A DNA stretch of 64,000 nucleotides from Streptomyces beigongshangae (GCF_019710745.1 NZ_JAHKJW010000020.1:1-64000), one strand, 5' to 3'; positions 39,449-48,254 are shown, counted from the stretch's first letter. Made by a program: numbers and translations. Notes: generated by a model from the sequence alone, not told the origin.

Positions 39449-40606
39449 ATGCAGTTCGGGATCTTCACCGTCGGCGACGTCACGCCGGACCCCACCACGG
39501 GCCGGACCCCGACCGAGCACGAGCGGATCAAGGCCATGGTCGCCATCGCGCAGAAGGCCGAGGAGGTCGGGCTCGACGTCTTCGCGACCGGCGAGCACCA
39601 CAACCCGCCGTTCGTGCCGTCGTCGCCGACGACCATGCTCGGCTGGATCGCCGCGCGCACCGAGAACATCGTCCTCTCCACCTCCACCACCCTCATCACC
39701 ACCAACGACCCGGTGAAGATCGCCGAGGACTTCGCGATGCTCCAGCACCTGGCGGACGGGCGCGTGGACCTGATGATGGGGCGCGGCAACACCGGCCCGG
39801 TCTACCCCTGGTTCGGCAAGGACATCCGGCAGGGCATCAACCTCGCCGTCGAGAACTACGCCCTGCTGTACCGCCTGTGGCGCGAGGACGTGGTGACCTG
39901 GGAGGGCAAGTTCCGTACGCCGCTCCAGTCGTTCACGTCGACGCCGCGACCGCTGGACGGGGTGCCGCCGTTCGTCTGGCACGGCTCGATCCGCTCGCCG
40001 GAGATCGCCGAGCAGGCCGCGTACTACGGGGACGGGTTCTTCCACAACAACATCTTCTGGCCGGCCGACCACACCAAGCAGATGGTCGAGCTGTACCGGT
40101 CGCGGTACGCGCACTACGGGCACGGCACGCCCGAGCAGGCGATCGTCGGGCTCGGCGGACAGGTGTTCATGCGGCGCAACTCGCAGGACGCGGTGCGGGA
40201 GTTCCGGCCGTACTTCGACAACGCGCCGGTGTACGGGCACGGTCCGTCGCTGGAGGACTTCACGCGGCAGACCCCGCTGACGGTCGGCACGCCCGAGCAG
40301 GTCGTCGAGAAGACACTGTCCTTCCGGGACTACGCCGGTGACTACCAGCGGCAGCTGTTCCTCGTGGACCACGCCGGGCTGCCGCTGAAGACCGTGCTGG
40401 AGCAGATCGACATGCTGGGCGAGGAGGTCGTGCCCGTGCTGCGCGAGGAGTTCGCCAAGGGGCGTCCGGCGGGGGTGCCGGAGGCGCCCACGCACGCGGC
40501 GCGGGTGGCCGCGGCCACCGCTGGTTCCGGTGCCGCCGCTGGTGCTGGTGCTGGTGTCGGTGCCGGTTCCGGTGCCGTTGCCGGCAAGGAAGTGGCCGCG
40601 TCATGA
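39449..40606 (+). CDS. LLM-class flavin-dependent monooxygenase
   Basis: A 385-residue bacterial-luciferase-like (TIM-barrel) monooxygenase that uses reduced FMN. Family landmarks are FGIFTVGDVT, ATGEHHNPPF, TTTLITTNDPVKIAEDFAML and PLDGVPPFVWHGS. The C-terminal 35 residues are an Ala/Gly/Val-rich tail (AAAGAGAGVGAGSG) absent from most relatives. The gene overlaps the FMN reductase by four bases (ATGA), which is how two-component flavin systems are organised. GAGGGATGAGG precedes the ATG at 39449. The oxidised substrate is unknown; relatives act on alkanesulfonates, amines or long-chain aldehydes. Confidence 0.9.
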   Translation: MQFGIFTVGDVTPDPTTGRTPTEHERIKAMVAIAQKAEEVGLDVFATGEHHNPPFVPSSPTTMLGWIAARTENIVLSTSTTLITTNDPVKIAEDFAMLQHLADGRVDLMMGRGNTGPVYPWFGKDIRQGINLAVENYALLYRLWREDVVTWEGKFRTPLQSFTSTPRPLDGVPPFVWHGSIRSPEIAEQAAYYGDGFFHNNIFWPADHTKQMVELYRSRYAHYGHGTPEQAIVGLGGQVFMRRNSQDAVREFRPYFDNAPVYGHGPSLEDFTRQTPLTVGTPEQVVEKTLSFRDYAGDYQRQLFLVDHAGLPLKTVLEQIDMLGEEVVPVLREEFAKGRPAGVPEAPTHAARVAAATAGSGAAAGAGAGVGAGSGAVAGKEVAAS

Positions 40607-41274
40607 AGCTCGTCGTCGTCTCGGCGGGGCTGAGCGTTCCGTCGTCCACGCGGTTGCTGGGGGACCGGCTCGCGGCGGCCGTCGTGGGGCGCGTCCCCGC
40701 GACGGCTCCGGCCGAGGTCGAGGTGGTGGAGCTGCGGGACCTCGCGGTGGCGATCGCGCACCACCTCACCAGCGGGTTCCCCGGGCCCGAGCTGGGTGCG
40801 GCGCTGGACGCGGTGGCGGCCGCGGACGGGCTGATCGTCGTGACGCCCGTCTTCTCGGCCTCGTACAGCGGGCTGTTCAAGTCGTTCTTCGACGTGCTGG
40901 ACCGTGACGCGCTGGCGGGGAAGCCGGTGCTGATCGCCGCCACCGGGGGTTCGGCGCGGCACTCGCTGGTGCTGGAGCACGCGATGCGGCCGCTGTTCGC
41001 GTACCTGCGGGCGGTGGTCGTGCCGACCGCGGTCTACGCGGCGTCCGAGGACTGGGGCGCGGAGGGGCTCGCCGAGCGGACCGGGCGGGCCGCGGGGGAG
41101 CTGGCGGCGCTGATGGGAGCGCTGACGGTGGCGGGGACGGGGGCCGGAACGGGTGCCGCGCGGGGTGCGGCCGACGGGCCCGTGCCGGGAGCGCGGCGGG
41201 ACGGGTCCGTGCGGGTCGGCGGCCTGGAGGTGACTCCCTTCGCGGAGCAGCTGGCGGCGCTGCGGCCCGAGTAG
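40603..41274 (+). CDS. NAD(P)H-dependent FMN reductase (CE1759 type)
   Basis: A 223-residue flavodoxin-fold reductase supplying reduced FMN to the adjacent monooxygenase. The FMN phosphate loop is SAGLSVPSSTRLL at residues 6-18; the second flavin loop is VVTPVFSASYSGLFKSF. A Gly/Ala-rich insert lies near residues 175-200. It is coupled by overlap to the LLM gene. Members of this group are named CE1759/MsuE-like. Active with either NADH or NADPH is possible; sequence does not decide. Confidence 0.9.
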   Translation: MKLVVVSAGLSVPSSTRLLGDRLAAAVVGRVPATAPAEVEVVELRDLAVAIAHHLTSGFPGPELGAALDAVAAADGLIVVTPVFSASYSGLFKSFFDVLDRDALAGKPVLIAATGGSARHSLVLEHAMRPLFAYLRAVVVPTAVYAASEDWGAEGLAERTGRAAGELAALMGALTVAGTGAGTGAARGAADGPVPGARRDGSVRVGGLEVTPFAEQLAALRPE

Positions 41275-41394
41275 GCCGTTCGGTTCACCTTGACCGGGTG
41301 GGTGAGGTGCACACGGGAGGTGTCCGTTCCCGCCGGGCAGCTCCGCTCCCGTCGGACGGGTTCTCCGTCGTCGACGCGCGGGAAAGAACACACC

Positions 41395-41658
41395 ATGAAC
41401 ACCGGTCACTCCATGCCCGGACCGACGGTCCCGGCGAACGGGCGGCGCCGGACCCCGCCGGTCCCCGGCCGCACGGCGGCCCCGGACGGAGCGGGAAGGG
41501 CCGGCCACTTCGCCGTCTCCGACGAGAGGCGCGGAGAGCCGGAGGGGGAGCAGCTCGCACCGGACGAGGGTCTTCGCGCGGACGAGGGTCTTCGCGCGGA
41601 CGACGGCCACGGCGCTCACAGCGGTCATGGCGGCCGTAGCGGCCGAGAGGTCCTGTGA
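41395..41658 (+). CDS. Small hypothetical protein upstream of the ANTAR pair
   Basis: An 87-residue, Gly/Arg/Asp-rich protein with no recognised domain (starts MNTGHSMPGPTVPANG). The DNA for its middle repeats GACGAGGGTCTTCGCGCG twice in tandem (DEGLRADEGLRADDG). Codon use is typical of the genome. Its stop is one base from the ATG of the ANTAR gene (TGACATG), strong evidence of translational coupling. The ATG at 41395 has GGAAAG nine bases upstream. It is probably a real protein, perhaps intrinsically disordered. Confidence 0.55.
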   Translation: MNTGHSMPGPTVPANGRRRTPPVPGRTAAPDGAGRAGHFAVSDERRGEPEGEQLAPDEGLRADEGLRADDGHGAHSGHGGRSGREVL

Positions 41659-41659
41659 C

Positions 41660-42412
41660 ATGCAGGCATCCGACCAGAACGCCGCTCCGGACGGCGCCGG
41701 GGGACCTCATGACGGTCCGTCGGCGTCTCCGCCTCCCGCGGGAGGAGCCCTCCGGCCGGACGGCGGACTGCGCGCGGTGCCGCCCGGCACCGCGCGGCGT
41801 CTCGGTCTGGACGCGCTGACCGTGAGCGCGGTAGTCCTCGGCGATCTGCTGGAACTGGTGTGGAGCGACCCGGCCGAGGGACTGGGACCGGAGCTGGAGG
41901 AACTGCAGTTCACCCTCGGCGAGGGACCCACGGTGCAGGCCGCCCGCCGGGGCGACTTCTGCGCCGAGCCGGACCTGGCCGCCACCGACCCCGCACGCTG
42001 GCCCGCCTTCCTCCCGGCTGCCGCGCACACCCGCGTCCGCTCCGTCATCGCCGTCCCGATCCGGATCGGTGCCGCCACGGTCGGCGTACTGACCGGATAC
42101 CGCGTCGCTCCCGGCCCGCTGACCGCCGCCCGGCAGCGCGACGTCCACCGTCTGGCACATGACCTGGTACCCCTGCTGCTCGACAGCCCGAAAGCCGTCC
42201 CGGAGGAGGAGACCGGCCCGAGGCCCGACCTGGCGCTGTACCACGCCGAGATCCACCAGGCCACCGGTTTCCTCTCGGTCGAGCTCGGGGTCCCCCCGGC
42301 CGAAGCCCTCCTGCGGCTGCGCGCCCACGCCATCGCCGGCGGCCGGTCCCTGACCGACCTCGCCCGGGCGGTCCTCGCGCGCCGTCTGCCCCCGGGGACG
42401 TTCGACGGATGA
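41660..42412 (+). CDS. GAF-ANTAR RNA-binding regulator (first)
   Basis: A 250-residue regulator. The GAF sensor domain spans about residues 35-175 (LDALTVSAVVLGD, FTLGEGPTVQAARRGD, VIAVPIRIGAATVGVLTGYR). The C-terminal ANTAR domain spans about 185-245 (LYHAEIHQATGFLSVELGVP, AEALLRLRAHAIAGGRSL). ANTAR domains bind paired RNA hairpins and prevent transcription termination; GAF binds small ligands or light/redox signals. The start ATG at 41660 overlaps nothing but follows the small gene by one base. Together with the next gene it forms a tandem pair of paralogues. Confidence 0.88.
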   Translation: MQASDQNAAPDGAGGPHDGPSASPPPAGGALRPDGGLRAVPPGTARRLGLDALTVSAVVLGDLLELVWSDPAEGLGPELEELQFTLGEGPTVQAARRGDFCAEPDLAATDPARWPAFLPAAAHTRVRSVIAVPIRIGAATVGVLTGYRVAPGPLTAARQRDVHRLAHDLVPLLLDSPKAVPEEETGPRPDLALYHAEIHQATGFLSVELGVPPAEALLRLRAHAIAGGRSLTDLARAVLARRLPPGTFDG

Positions 42413-42751
42413 CGGGACCGCGGAACCGGTGGCCGCCGTCGGCGGCCACCGCCCGCGAGGGGGTGTCCCGCAAGGGGCCGACAGGACTTCACTGGGTACG
42501 GACGGCCGGCCGGGCCGGCCGAGCGGCAGGCTCCTTCGCGCGGGCGACGCGGTGCAGGACGTCGCACCGTCCGGCCCGTCCCCGGTCCGGTCCGTCGCAC
42601 CGTCCGGTCCGTCCCCGCCCGGTTCGTCCCCGTCCTCGCGACCGGACCCCGGTGACGCCGCCCGGCCGTCATCGTGGGGGAGCACCGGCATGACAGAGCA
42701 ACCCCGGTCCTTCCGTGGCTTCGCGGGAGCCCTTGTCCGAGGAGAGGAAGC
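42413..42751. other. Region between the two ANTAR genes (339 bp)
   Basis: No supportable gene. A perfect hairpin with 10-base arms lies at 42428-42450, fifteen bases after the first ANTAR stop, followed by repeated CCGTCCGGTCCGTCC units at 42565-42640. ANTAR proteins act on two-hairpin antiterminators, so this leader is a place to look for one. Confidence 0.55.
42428..42450. terminator. Hairpin after the first ANTAR gene
   Basis: Arms 42428-42437 and 42441-42450 pair perfectly around GTC. It may be an intrinsic terminator, or part of an ANTAR-regulated leader for the second ANTAR gene. Confidence 0.6.
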
Positions 42752-43498
42752 ATGAACAGACAGGAGAACATCTCGCGTGCGTTCGTGGAACTGGCCGACA
42801 CGCTGGTGGAGAACTTCGACGTCATCGAGTTCCTGCAGCGGATGACCGTCCGCTGCCAGGAACTGCTGGACGTCACCGACGCCGCGGTCTTCCTCGGCCA
42901 TCCGGGCTCGGGTCTGTACAGTCCCGCGCCCTGCGACCCCGGACCCGGACTGCAACGCGTCCTGGACGCGGCCCTGGAGGAGGGACCGGCCGTGGAAGCC
43001 TTCCGCACCGCCCGGCAGGTCCTCCCCGGCGCCCCGGCCGACCGCACGCCGCCGCGCTGGCCGCGGCTGGACACACGGATCCGGCAGGCCGGTTACGCAC
43101 CGCCCAGCGCCCTGCCGATGCGGTTGCGCAAGGACAGCGTCGGCGCCCTGCTGCTCCTGCACACCGACAGCCGCTCCCTGACGCCGCAGGACCTGAGACT
43201 CGCCCAGGCGTTCGCCGACGTCGCGACCATCGGCCTGCTGCACGCCCGCACCGCGGGCGAGCAGGAGTTCGTCAACGCGCAGCTGCGCATCGCCCTGCGC
43301 AGCCGCATCATCATCGAGCAGGCCAAAGGAGTCATCGCGGCCCGCTGCGGCGTCTCCCCCGACCAGGCATTCGAGGCGATGCGCCGTCACGCAGGCCACC
43401 ACCGGATCCTGATCAAGAAGGTCGCCATGGACGTCGTCGACGCCGGATTCCTGCCCGCCGTTCCCCCCGGCCGGCCGCAGACGGCCCAGGACGGCTGA
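42752..43498 (+). CDS. GAF-ANTAR RNA-binding regulator (second)
   Basis: A 248-residue paralogue of the previous regulator. The GAF domain spans about residues 15-165 (FVELADTLVENFDVIEFLQRM, AAVFLGHPGSGLYS, MRLRKDSVGALLLLHTD). The ANTAR domain spans about 185-240 (LRSRIIIEQAKGVIAARCGV, QAFEAMRRHAGHH). The ribosome-binding site GGAGAGGAAG is excellent. The ANTAR part matches the family consensus (QAKGVIA) better than that of the first copy, whose equivalent reads QATGFLS. The 3' end is followed by three tandem 20-base repeats. Confidence 0.9.
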   Translation: MNRQENISRAFVELADTLVENFDVIEFLQRMTVRCQELLDVTDAAVFLGHPGSGLYSPAPCDPGPGLQRVLDAALEEGPAVEAFRTARQVLPGAPADRTPPRWPRLDTRIRQAGYAPPSALPMRLRKDSVGALLLLHTDSRSLTPQDLRLAQAFADVATIGLLHARTAGEQEFVNAQLRIALRSRIIIEQAKGVIAARCGVSPDQAFEAMRRHAGHHRILIKKVAMDVVDAGFLPAVPPGRPQTAQDG

Positions 43499-43550
43499 AC
43501 CGGGTGCCGGACGGTTGAACCGGGTGCCGGACGGTTGAACCGGGTGCCGG
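43491..43550. repeat. Three 20-bp tandem repeats over the ANTAR stop codon
   Basis: The unit ACGGYTGAACCGGGTGCCGG occurs at 43491-43510, 43511-43530 and 43531-43550. The first copy includes the TGA stop of the ANTAR gene, so each copy also carries TGA. Only one base differs between copies. Confidence 0.9.
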
Positions 43551-43648
43551 ACGGCCCGGGTCCTGGAACCGGCCGCGGATCCGGTGGGGCCCGGCCGCCC
43601 CCGTACTCGGCGGGCGGTACGCCGCGGCGGGCTTGGCAGACTGGTCCC

Positions 43649-44356
43649 GTGCCCCACACCCTGCTGCTCGCCGAGGACGACCGTGCGATCCGCCATGCCC
43701 TGGAGCGGGCCCTGACCCTGGAGGGCTACGCGGTCACCGCCGTCGCCGACGGCGACCAGGCGCTCGCCGCGGTCCGCCGCGACCCGCCCGACGTGCTCGT
43801 CCTCGATGTGATGATGCCGGGCACGGACGGCCTCCAGGTCTGCCGCGCCCTGCGTGCCGAGGGCGACCGCACCCCCGTCCTGATGCTCACCGCGCTCGTC
43901 GAGACCGCGGACCGCATCGCGGGCCTGGACGCCGGCGCCGACGACTACGTGGTCAAGCCCTTCGACGTCGAGGAGGTCTTCGCCCGGCTCCGGGCCCTGC
44001 TGCGGCGCACGGGCCCGCCCGACGACGTACCCGGCGAACCGCGGCGCGCGTCCGACGGCCGGATCGTCGCCGCGGACCTGCGCCTCGACCCGCAGGCCCG
44101 CCGGGTCTGGCGGGGGTCGCGGGAGATCGAGCTCACCCGCACCGAGTTCGACCTCCTCGAACTGCTCGCCCGCCACGCCGGCACGGTCCTCGACCACACC
44201 ACCCTCTACGACCGCATCTGGGGCTACGACTTCGGCCCGGGCTCCAAGAACCTCGCCGTGTACGTCGGTTACCTGCGGCGCAAGCTCGACGAGCCCGGCG
44301 CGCCCTCCCCGATCCACACGGTGCGGGGTGTGGGATACGTGCTGAGGGAGGGCTGA
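43649..44356 (+). CDS. OmpR-family response regulator
   Basis: A 235-residue response regulator. The receiver domain has the acidic pair in LLAEDDRAIR, phospho-acceptor D53 in LVLDVMMPG, Thr in MLTALVE and Lys in DDYVVKPFDVEE. The C-terminal winged helix (ELTRTEFDLLELLARHAG, KNLAVYVGYLRRKLD) is of OmpR/PhoB type. The GTG at 43649 lies just after CAGACT, so the message may be leaderless. It ends directly at the start of the kinase gene. It is MprA/CseB-like by architecture; the signal is unknown. The downstream ABC exporter is the likeliest target. Confidence 0.93.
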   Translation: MPHTLLLAEDDRAIRHALERALTLEGYAVTAVADGDQALAAVRRDPPDVLVLDVMMPGTDGLQVCRALRAEGDRTPVLMLTALVETADRIAGLDAGADDYVVKPFDVEEVFARLRALLRRTGPPDDVPGEPRRASDGRIVAADLRLDPQARRVWRGSREIELTRTEFDLLELLARHAGTVLDHTTLYDRIWGYDFGPGSKNLAVYVGYLRRKLDEPGAPSPIHTVRGVGYVLREG

Positions 44357-45751
44357 GTGCGGCCAGGACTCTCCTCGCTGCGCACCACCTTCACGGTGTC
44401 GTTCGCGGCGGTGGCGGCGGTCGTCACCGTGCTCATCGGCTTCCTGTCGTACGACGCCGCCGCCCGGCTGGTGCGCGTGGACCAGCAGACCGTCTTCGAG
44501 GGCGTCGTGCGGGACCTGCTCGACGAGGTGCGCCGTAACCCCCTGTCGCCCGCGGACTTCACCACCGGCGACACCGACGGCGGCCCGCGCGACGAGATCG
44601 TCCGGCCGAGCGGCACGGTCGTACAGGTCCTGGGGCCCGGCGGGTCCGTCGTCGACCGGGGCCACCCGCCGCTGCCCGTGGGCGCCGCGGACCGTCCGGT
44701 CGCGGCCGGGCGGTCCGCCGGGCGGCTGGTGGTGCACCGGGACGTCGAGGTCGGCGACGGCGACGACGTGTACCGCGTCGCGACCGTCTCGCTCGGCGGC
44801 GGCCGGGGCGCCGTGCAGGTGGCGCAGGAGTTCAGCGGCACCGAGGACCTGCTGCGCGACCTCCAGCAGCGGACCGTGCTGCTGGAGGCCGCCGTGGTGA
44901 CCGCCGCGGGCCTCTTCGGATGGTGGCTGGCCCGGCGCATCACCTCGCGCCTGGTGCGGCTCACCGGCGTCGCCGAGGACGTGGCGCGCACCGGACGCCT
45001 CGACATCCAGGTGCCGGTCGCCGGACACGACGAGGTGGGCCGGCTCGGCCGGTCCTTCGACCGCATGCTGGGCCGGCTCGCCCAGTCCGAGGACGACCAG
45101 CGGCGCCTCGTCCAGGACGCGGGACACGAACTGCGTACGCCCCTGACCTCGCTGCGGACGAACATCTCGCTGCTGCGCCGCATCGACGAGCTCCCGCCCG
45201 CCGTCCGTACGGAGCTGGTCGCCGACCTCGCGGAGGAGTCCCGCGAACTCACCGACCTGGTCAACGAGTTGGTCGCCCTGGCGGCCGGCCGGTCCGACAC
45301 CGAGCCGCCGCGCCGGGTGAGCCTCGCCGACCTCGCGGACGAGGTGGCGGTGACGGCCCGCCGGCGCACGGGGCGGGCCGTCACGGTACGGGTGTCCGGG
45401 GACCCGGCGGTCGACGGCCGGCCGGCGGCGTTGCAGCGGGCGGTGTCCAACCTGGTGGAGAACGCGGCGAAGTTCGACCGGGGCGGGACCGGTCCGATCG
45501 AACTCGTCGTGACCCGCGCCGGGGACACCGTCCGCGTCGAGGTGCGGGACCGCGGGCCCGGCATCGCGCAGGAGGACCTGGACCGGGTCTTCGACCGCTT
45601 CTACCGTGCGCCGGACGCCCGGAGCCTGCCCGGCTCCGGGCTGGGCCTGTCGATCGTGCGCGAGGTGGCGGCCGCGCACGGCGGGGAGCCGTTCGCCGTG
45701 CGCCGGGAGGGCGGCGGCTCGGTGACCGGGTTCACGGTGCGCGGCGCGTAG
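44357..45751 (+). CDS. HAMP-containing sensor histidine kinase
   Basis: A 464-residue inner-membrane kinase and cognate partner of the preceding response regulator. There are two transmembrane helices: about residues 10-32 and about 175-193, with an extracellular sensor of about 140 residues between them. The HAMP domain (RRITSRLVRLTGVAEDVART) follows, then HisKA with the phospho-His at about residue 257 in QDAGHELRTPLTSLR, and HATPase_c with N-box NLVENAAKFD and G-boxes (DRGPGIA, GSGLGLSIV). GTG start immediately after the regulator stop. Architecture resembles MprB. Confidence 0.93.
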   Translation: MRPGLSSLRTTFTVSFAAVAAVVTVLIGFLSYDAAARLVRVDQQTVFEGVVRDLLDEVRRNPLSPADFTTGDTDGGPRDEIVRPSGTVVQVLGPGGSVVDRGHPPLPVGAADRPVAAGRSAGRLVVHRDVEVGDGDDVYRVATVSLGGGRGAVQVAQEFSGTEDLLRDLQQRTVLLEAAVVTAAGLFGWWLARRITSRLVRLTGVAEDVARTGRLDIQVPVAGHDEVGRLGRSFDRMLGRLAQSEDDQRRLVQDAGHELRTPLTSLRTNISLLRRIDELPPAVRTELVADLAEESRELTDLVNELVALAAGRSDTEPPRRVSLADLADEVAVTARRRTGRAVTVRVSGDPAVDGRPAALQRAVSNLVENAAKFDRGGTGPIELVVTRAGDTVRVEVRDRGPGIAQEDLDRVFDRFYRAPDARSLPGSGLGLSIVREVAAAHGGEPFAVRREGGGSVTGFTVRGA

Positions 45752-46060
45752 CGACGGGTCACGGGTGACGGGTGGTGGGTGACCCGGGGCCGCCAGGCCG
45801 GGAGCGGGGCCCTGGAAGGGCCCCGGAAGGGCGGTGGAAGGGACACGGCCGGGCGAGGGACGGGCGGGAGGGTGCGGGCCGAGAGCCCAGGTCGAGGGCC
45901 GTGCCGGACGGGGGTCTGCCGGGCCGTGGGGGTGGTGCTGAGTACACCCGCCGATACGGGCTCTGTGCCCAATGTGCCGAAGCCTCCTCCTCCGTAGCGT
46001 ATTGATCAGGGCACAGGGAGTGCCCGGGAGCGGGGCGCGGACCGTGCCCGACGGAGGCTG
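45752..46060. other. Region before the ABC exporter (309 bp)
   Basis: No gene is supported. It contains GGGTGACGGGTGG-type short repeats at 45757-45785 and purine-rich sequence to about 45900; the more AT-balanced 45950-46010 (GCGTATTGATCAGG) probably holds the exporter promoter and possible sites for the adjacent response regulator. Confidence 0.55.
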
Positions 46061-46066
46061 ATGACG

Positions 46067-46858
46067 ATGTTCCGCCGAACCGATCGACGTACCGAGGGCC
46101 ATGGGGCGGGCCCCGCCGGGATGGCTCTGCGCCTGGTCAAGGTCAGCAAGACCTACGGGAGCGACGACAGCGCCGTACGGGCGCTGGACGAGGTGACCTT
46201 CAGCCTGGCGAGCGGCACCTTCACCGCGGTGATGGGGCCCTCGGGCTCCGGCAAGTCCACGCTGCTCCAGTGCGCGGCCGGGCTCGACCGGCCCGACAGC
46301 GGCATCGTGACCGTCGACGGTGCGCAGATGACCGGCGGCACGGAGGCCGAGCTGACGAAGTTCCGGCGCAACCGGATCGGTTTCATCTTCCAGCAGTACA
46401 ACCTGCTGGACACACTCACCGTGGCCCAGAACACGATCCTGCCGCTGAAGCTCGCCCGGCGCCGCGTGAACCGGGAGCGGGTGCGGGACACCCTCACCGC
46501 CGTCGGCCTCGGCAACCGCCTCGGCCACCGGCCCGACCAGCTCTCCGGCGGCCAGCGCCAGCGCGTCGCCATCGCCCGCGCGCTGGTGACCGAGCCGAGT
46601 GTGATCTTCGCGGACGAGCCGACCGGCGCCCTGGACACCCGCAGCGCGCGGGACGTCCTGCTGCTCCTCCAGGAGGCGGTACGCGTCCACGGCCGTACGG
46701 TCGTCATGGTGACCCACGACCCGGTCGCGGCCTCGTACGCCGACTCGGTCCTGTTCCTCGCGGACGGCCGGCTCGCCGGCCAGATGCACCAGCCGACCGT
46801 GGACGCGGTGGCCGAGCGCCTCGTGCACCTCGGCGACGACGTGATGGCGAGGGCTTGA
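46067..46858 (+). CDS. ABC transporter ATP-binding protein (LolD/MacB type)
   Basis: A 263-residue ATPase. Walker A is GPSGSGKST, the signature LSGGQRQRVAIARAL, and Walker B VIFADEPTGAL; the H-loop is in VTHDP. Family: LolD/MacB/SalX exporters of antimicrobial peptides or lipoproteins. ATG 46067 has GGAGG nine bases upstream, better spaced than ATG 46061. The permease starts two bases after its stop. With the preceding two-component system it forms a sensor-plus-exporter unit typical of cell-envelope stress or bacteriocin resistance. Confidence 0.93.
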   Translation: MFRRTDRRTEGHGAGPAGMALRLVKVSKTYGSDDSAVRALDEVTFSLASGTFTAVMGPSGSGKSTLLQCAAGLDRPDSGIVTVDGAQMTGGTEAELTKFRRNRIGFIFQQYNLLDTLTVAQNTILPLKLARRRVNRERVRDTLTAVGLGNRLGHRPDQLSGGQRQRVAIARALVTEPSVIFADEPTGALDTRSARDVLLLLQEAVRVHGRTVVMVTHDPVAASYADSVLFLADGRLAGQMHQPTVDAVAERLVHLGDDVMARA

Positions 46859-46860
46859 CC

Positions 46861-48177
46861 ATGATGTTCGCCCTCGCCATGCGCTCCGTCCGGCAGCGCC
46901 CCGGACGCTTCGCCGCCACTCTGCTGTCGGCCTTCCTGGGCGCGACGATCGTCATGACCTTCAACTCGATGCAGGACACGGCCGGCGCGCGGGGGGTCGA
47001 CGCCGTCAGCAAGGACACCCTGTCCAGCGCGGCGGGCGTGGTCGGCAGCTACGGGACCCTGCTGGTGTTCTTCGCCGTCGCCTCCACGCTGACGGTGAAC
47101 GTGCGCCAGCGCTCCTCGGAGATCGAGCTGCTGCGCTGCTCCGGTGCCACGCCCTCACAGATCCGGCGCATGGTCGTCGGGGAGTCGGTGGTCGTCGCCC
47201 TGGTGGGCGCGCTGCTCGCCGTCGTTCCCTCGCTGCTGGCCGGGCGGATGCTGCTCGACCTCTTCAAGGACAGCGGGCAGGTCGCCGACTCCGTCGACCA
47301 CGCCTTCGGGCCGATCGCCCTGTACTCGGGCTTCGCCACCACGGTGGTCGCGGCGGCGGGCGCGGCGTTCCTCGCCGTGCGGCGGGCCACCGTCCGGCGG
47401 ACGCGGCCCCGCGGCAAGGGGCGCAGGTTCCTCGTCGTCGCCGCGCTGGTGCTCGGCGCGGTGTCGGTCTGCTCCACCTTCGCCCTGTCCGGGACCGACG
47501 AGATGCTGATGGCGCCGCCCGCGTACGGCTCGATCCTGCTGTCGGTCGGCTTCGGGCTCCTGGCACCGGGTCTGCTGAAGGCGCTGGTCGGCCGGCTGCC
47601 GCTGACGGGTCCGAGCGGCTACCTCGCCGTACGCATCCTGCGGGTGCAGGCCGCCCGGCTCTCCGGTGTCCTGGTGCCGCTGACGCTCTTCACCGGCATG
47701 GCCACGGCCACCCTGTACATGCAGGCCGTCGAGAACGACGCCATCGACGCGGCGGGGGTGCCCAAGTCGGTCGACGCGAAGAACCTGGAGACCCTCAACC
47801 TGGTGATCGTCGGGATCATCGTGGTCTTCTCCTGCATCATGCTGATCAACTCCCTCTACGCGTCGACCACTTACCGGCGCAAGGAGTTCGGGCAGCAGCG
47901 GCTCGCGGGGGCGACCCCGGGGCAGATCCTGCACATGATCGGCCTGGAGTCCCTCCTCCTCACGGTGACGGGTGTCGCCTTCGGGGCGGTGGCCGCGCTG
48001 GCCGGGGCCGTCCCGTTCACGATGGTCCGCACGGACGGGGTCCTGCCGGACCAGGGGCTGGGCATCTGGCTCACGATCGTGGCGGTGGCCGCGGCGGCGA
48101 CGTTCGGGACGAGCCTCCTCACGGCCCGGCGGGCACTGAAGGACTCCGCGGTCCAGGCGGTGTCACTGGCCGCATGA
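46861..48177 (+). CDS. FtsX-like ABC transporter permease
   Basis: A 438-residue membrane protein with about ten hydrophobic segments arranged as two FtsX/MacB halves (VGSYGTLLVFFAVASTLTV with RQRSSEIELLRCSGATPSQI; and GIIVVFSCIMLINSLYA with RRKEFGQQRLAGATPGQI). Each half carries the conserved coupling motif that follows the third helix. It lacks the large outer domain of MacB, so it is more like BceB/SalY or the compact Streptomyces exporters. ATG 46861 or 46864. It works with the ATPase just upstream. Confidence 0.9.
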   Translation: MMFALAMRSVRQRPGRFAATLLSAFLGATIVMTFNSMQDTAGARGVDAVSKDTLSSAAGVVGSYGTLLVFFAVASTLTVNVRQRSSEIELLRCSGATPSQIRRMVVGESVVVALVGALLAVVPSLLAGRMLLDLFKDSGQVADSVDHAFGPIALYSGFATTVVAAAGAAFLAVRRATVRRTRPRGKGRRFLVVAALVLGAVSVCSTFALSGTDEMLMAPPAYGSILLSVGFGLLAPGLLKALVGRLPLTGPSGYLAVRILRVQAARLSGVLVPLTLFTGMATATLYMQAVENDAIDAAGVPKSVDAKNLETLNLVIVGIIVVFSCIMLINSLYASTTYRRKEFGQQRLAGATPGQILHMIGLESLLLTVTGVAFGAVAALAGAVPFTMVRTDGVLPDQGLGIWLTIVAVAAAATFGTSLLTARRALKDSAVQAVSLAA

Positions 48178-48203
48178 GGTGGTCGCAGGACGCCGCAGGG
48201 CGA

Positions 48204-48254
48204 CGCAGAGGGGTGTGGGCAACCGCTTCAAGCGGTTGCCCACACCCCTCTGCG
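48204..48254. terminator. Terminator of the exporter operon
   Basis: Twenty-five-base arms meet at a single central base (48229), making an almost continuous 51-base palindrome 27 bases after the permease stop. It lies between convergent genes. Confidence 0.9.

Noticed and set aside
41285..46828. Open minus-strand frame of about 1,850 codons
   Set aside because: It lies opposite well-supported forward genes (ANTAR, two-component, ABC). Long antisense frames are common at this GC content; no domain is visible in its translation and it is rich in Arg/Gly/Pro/Ala.
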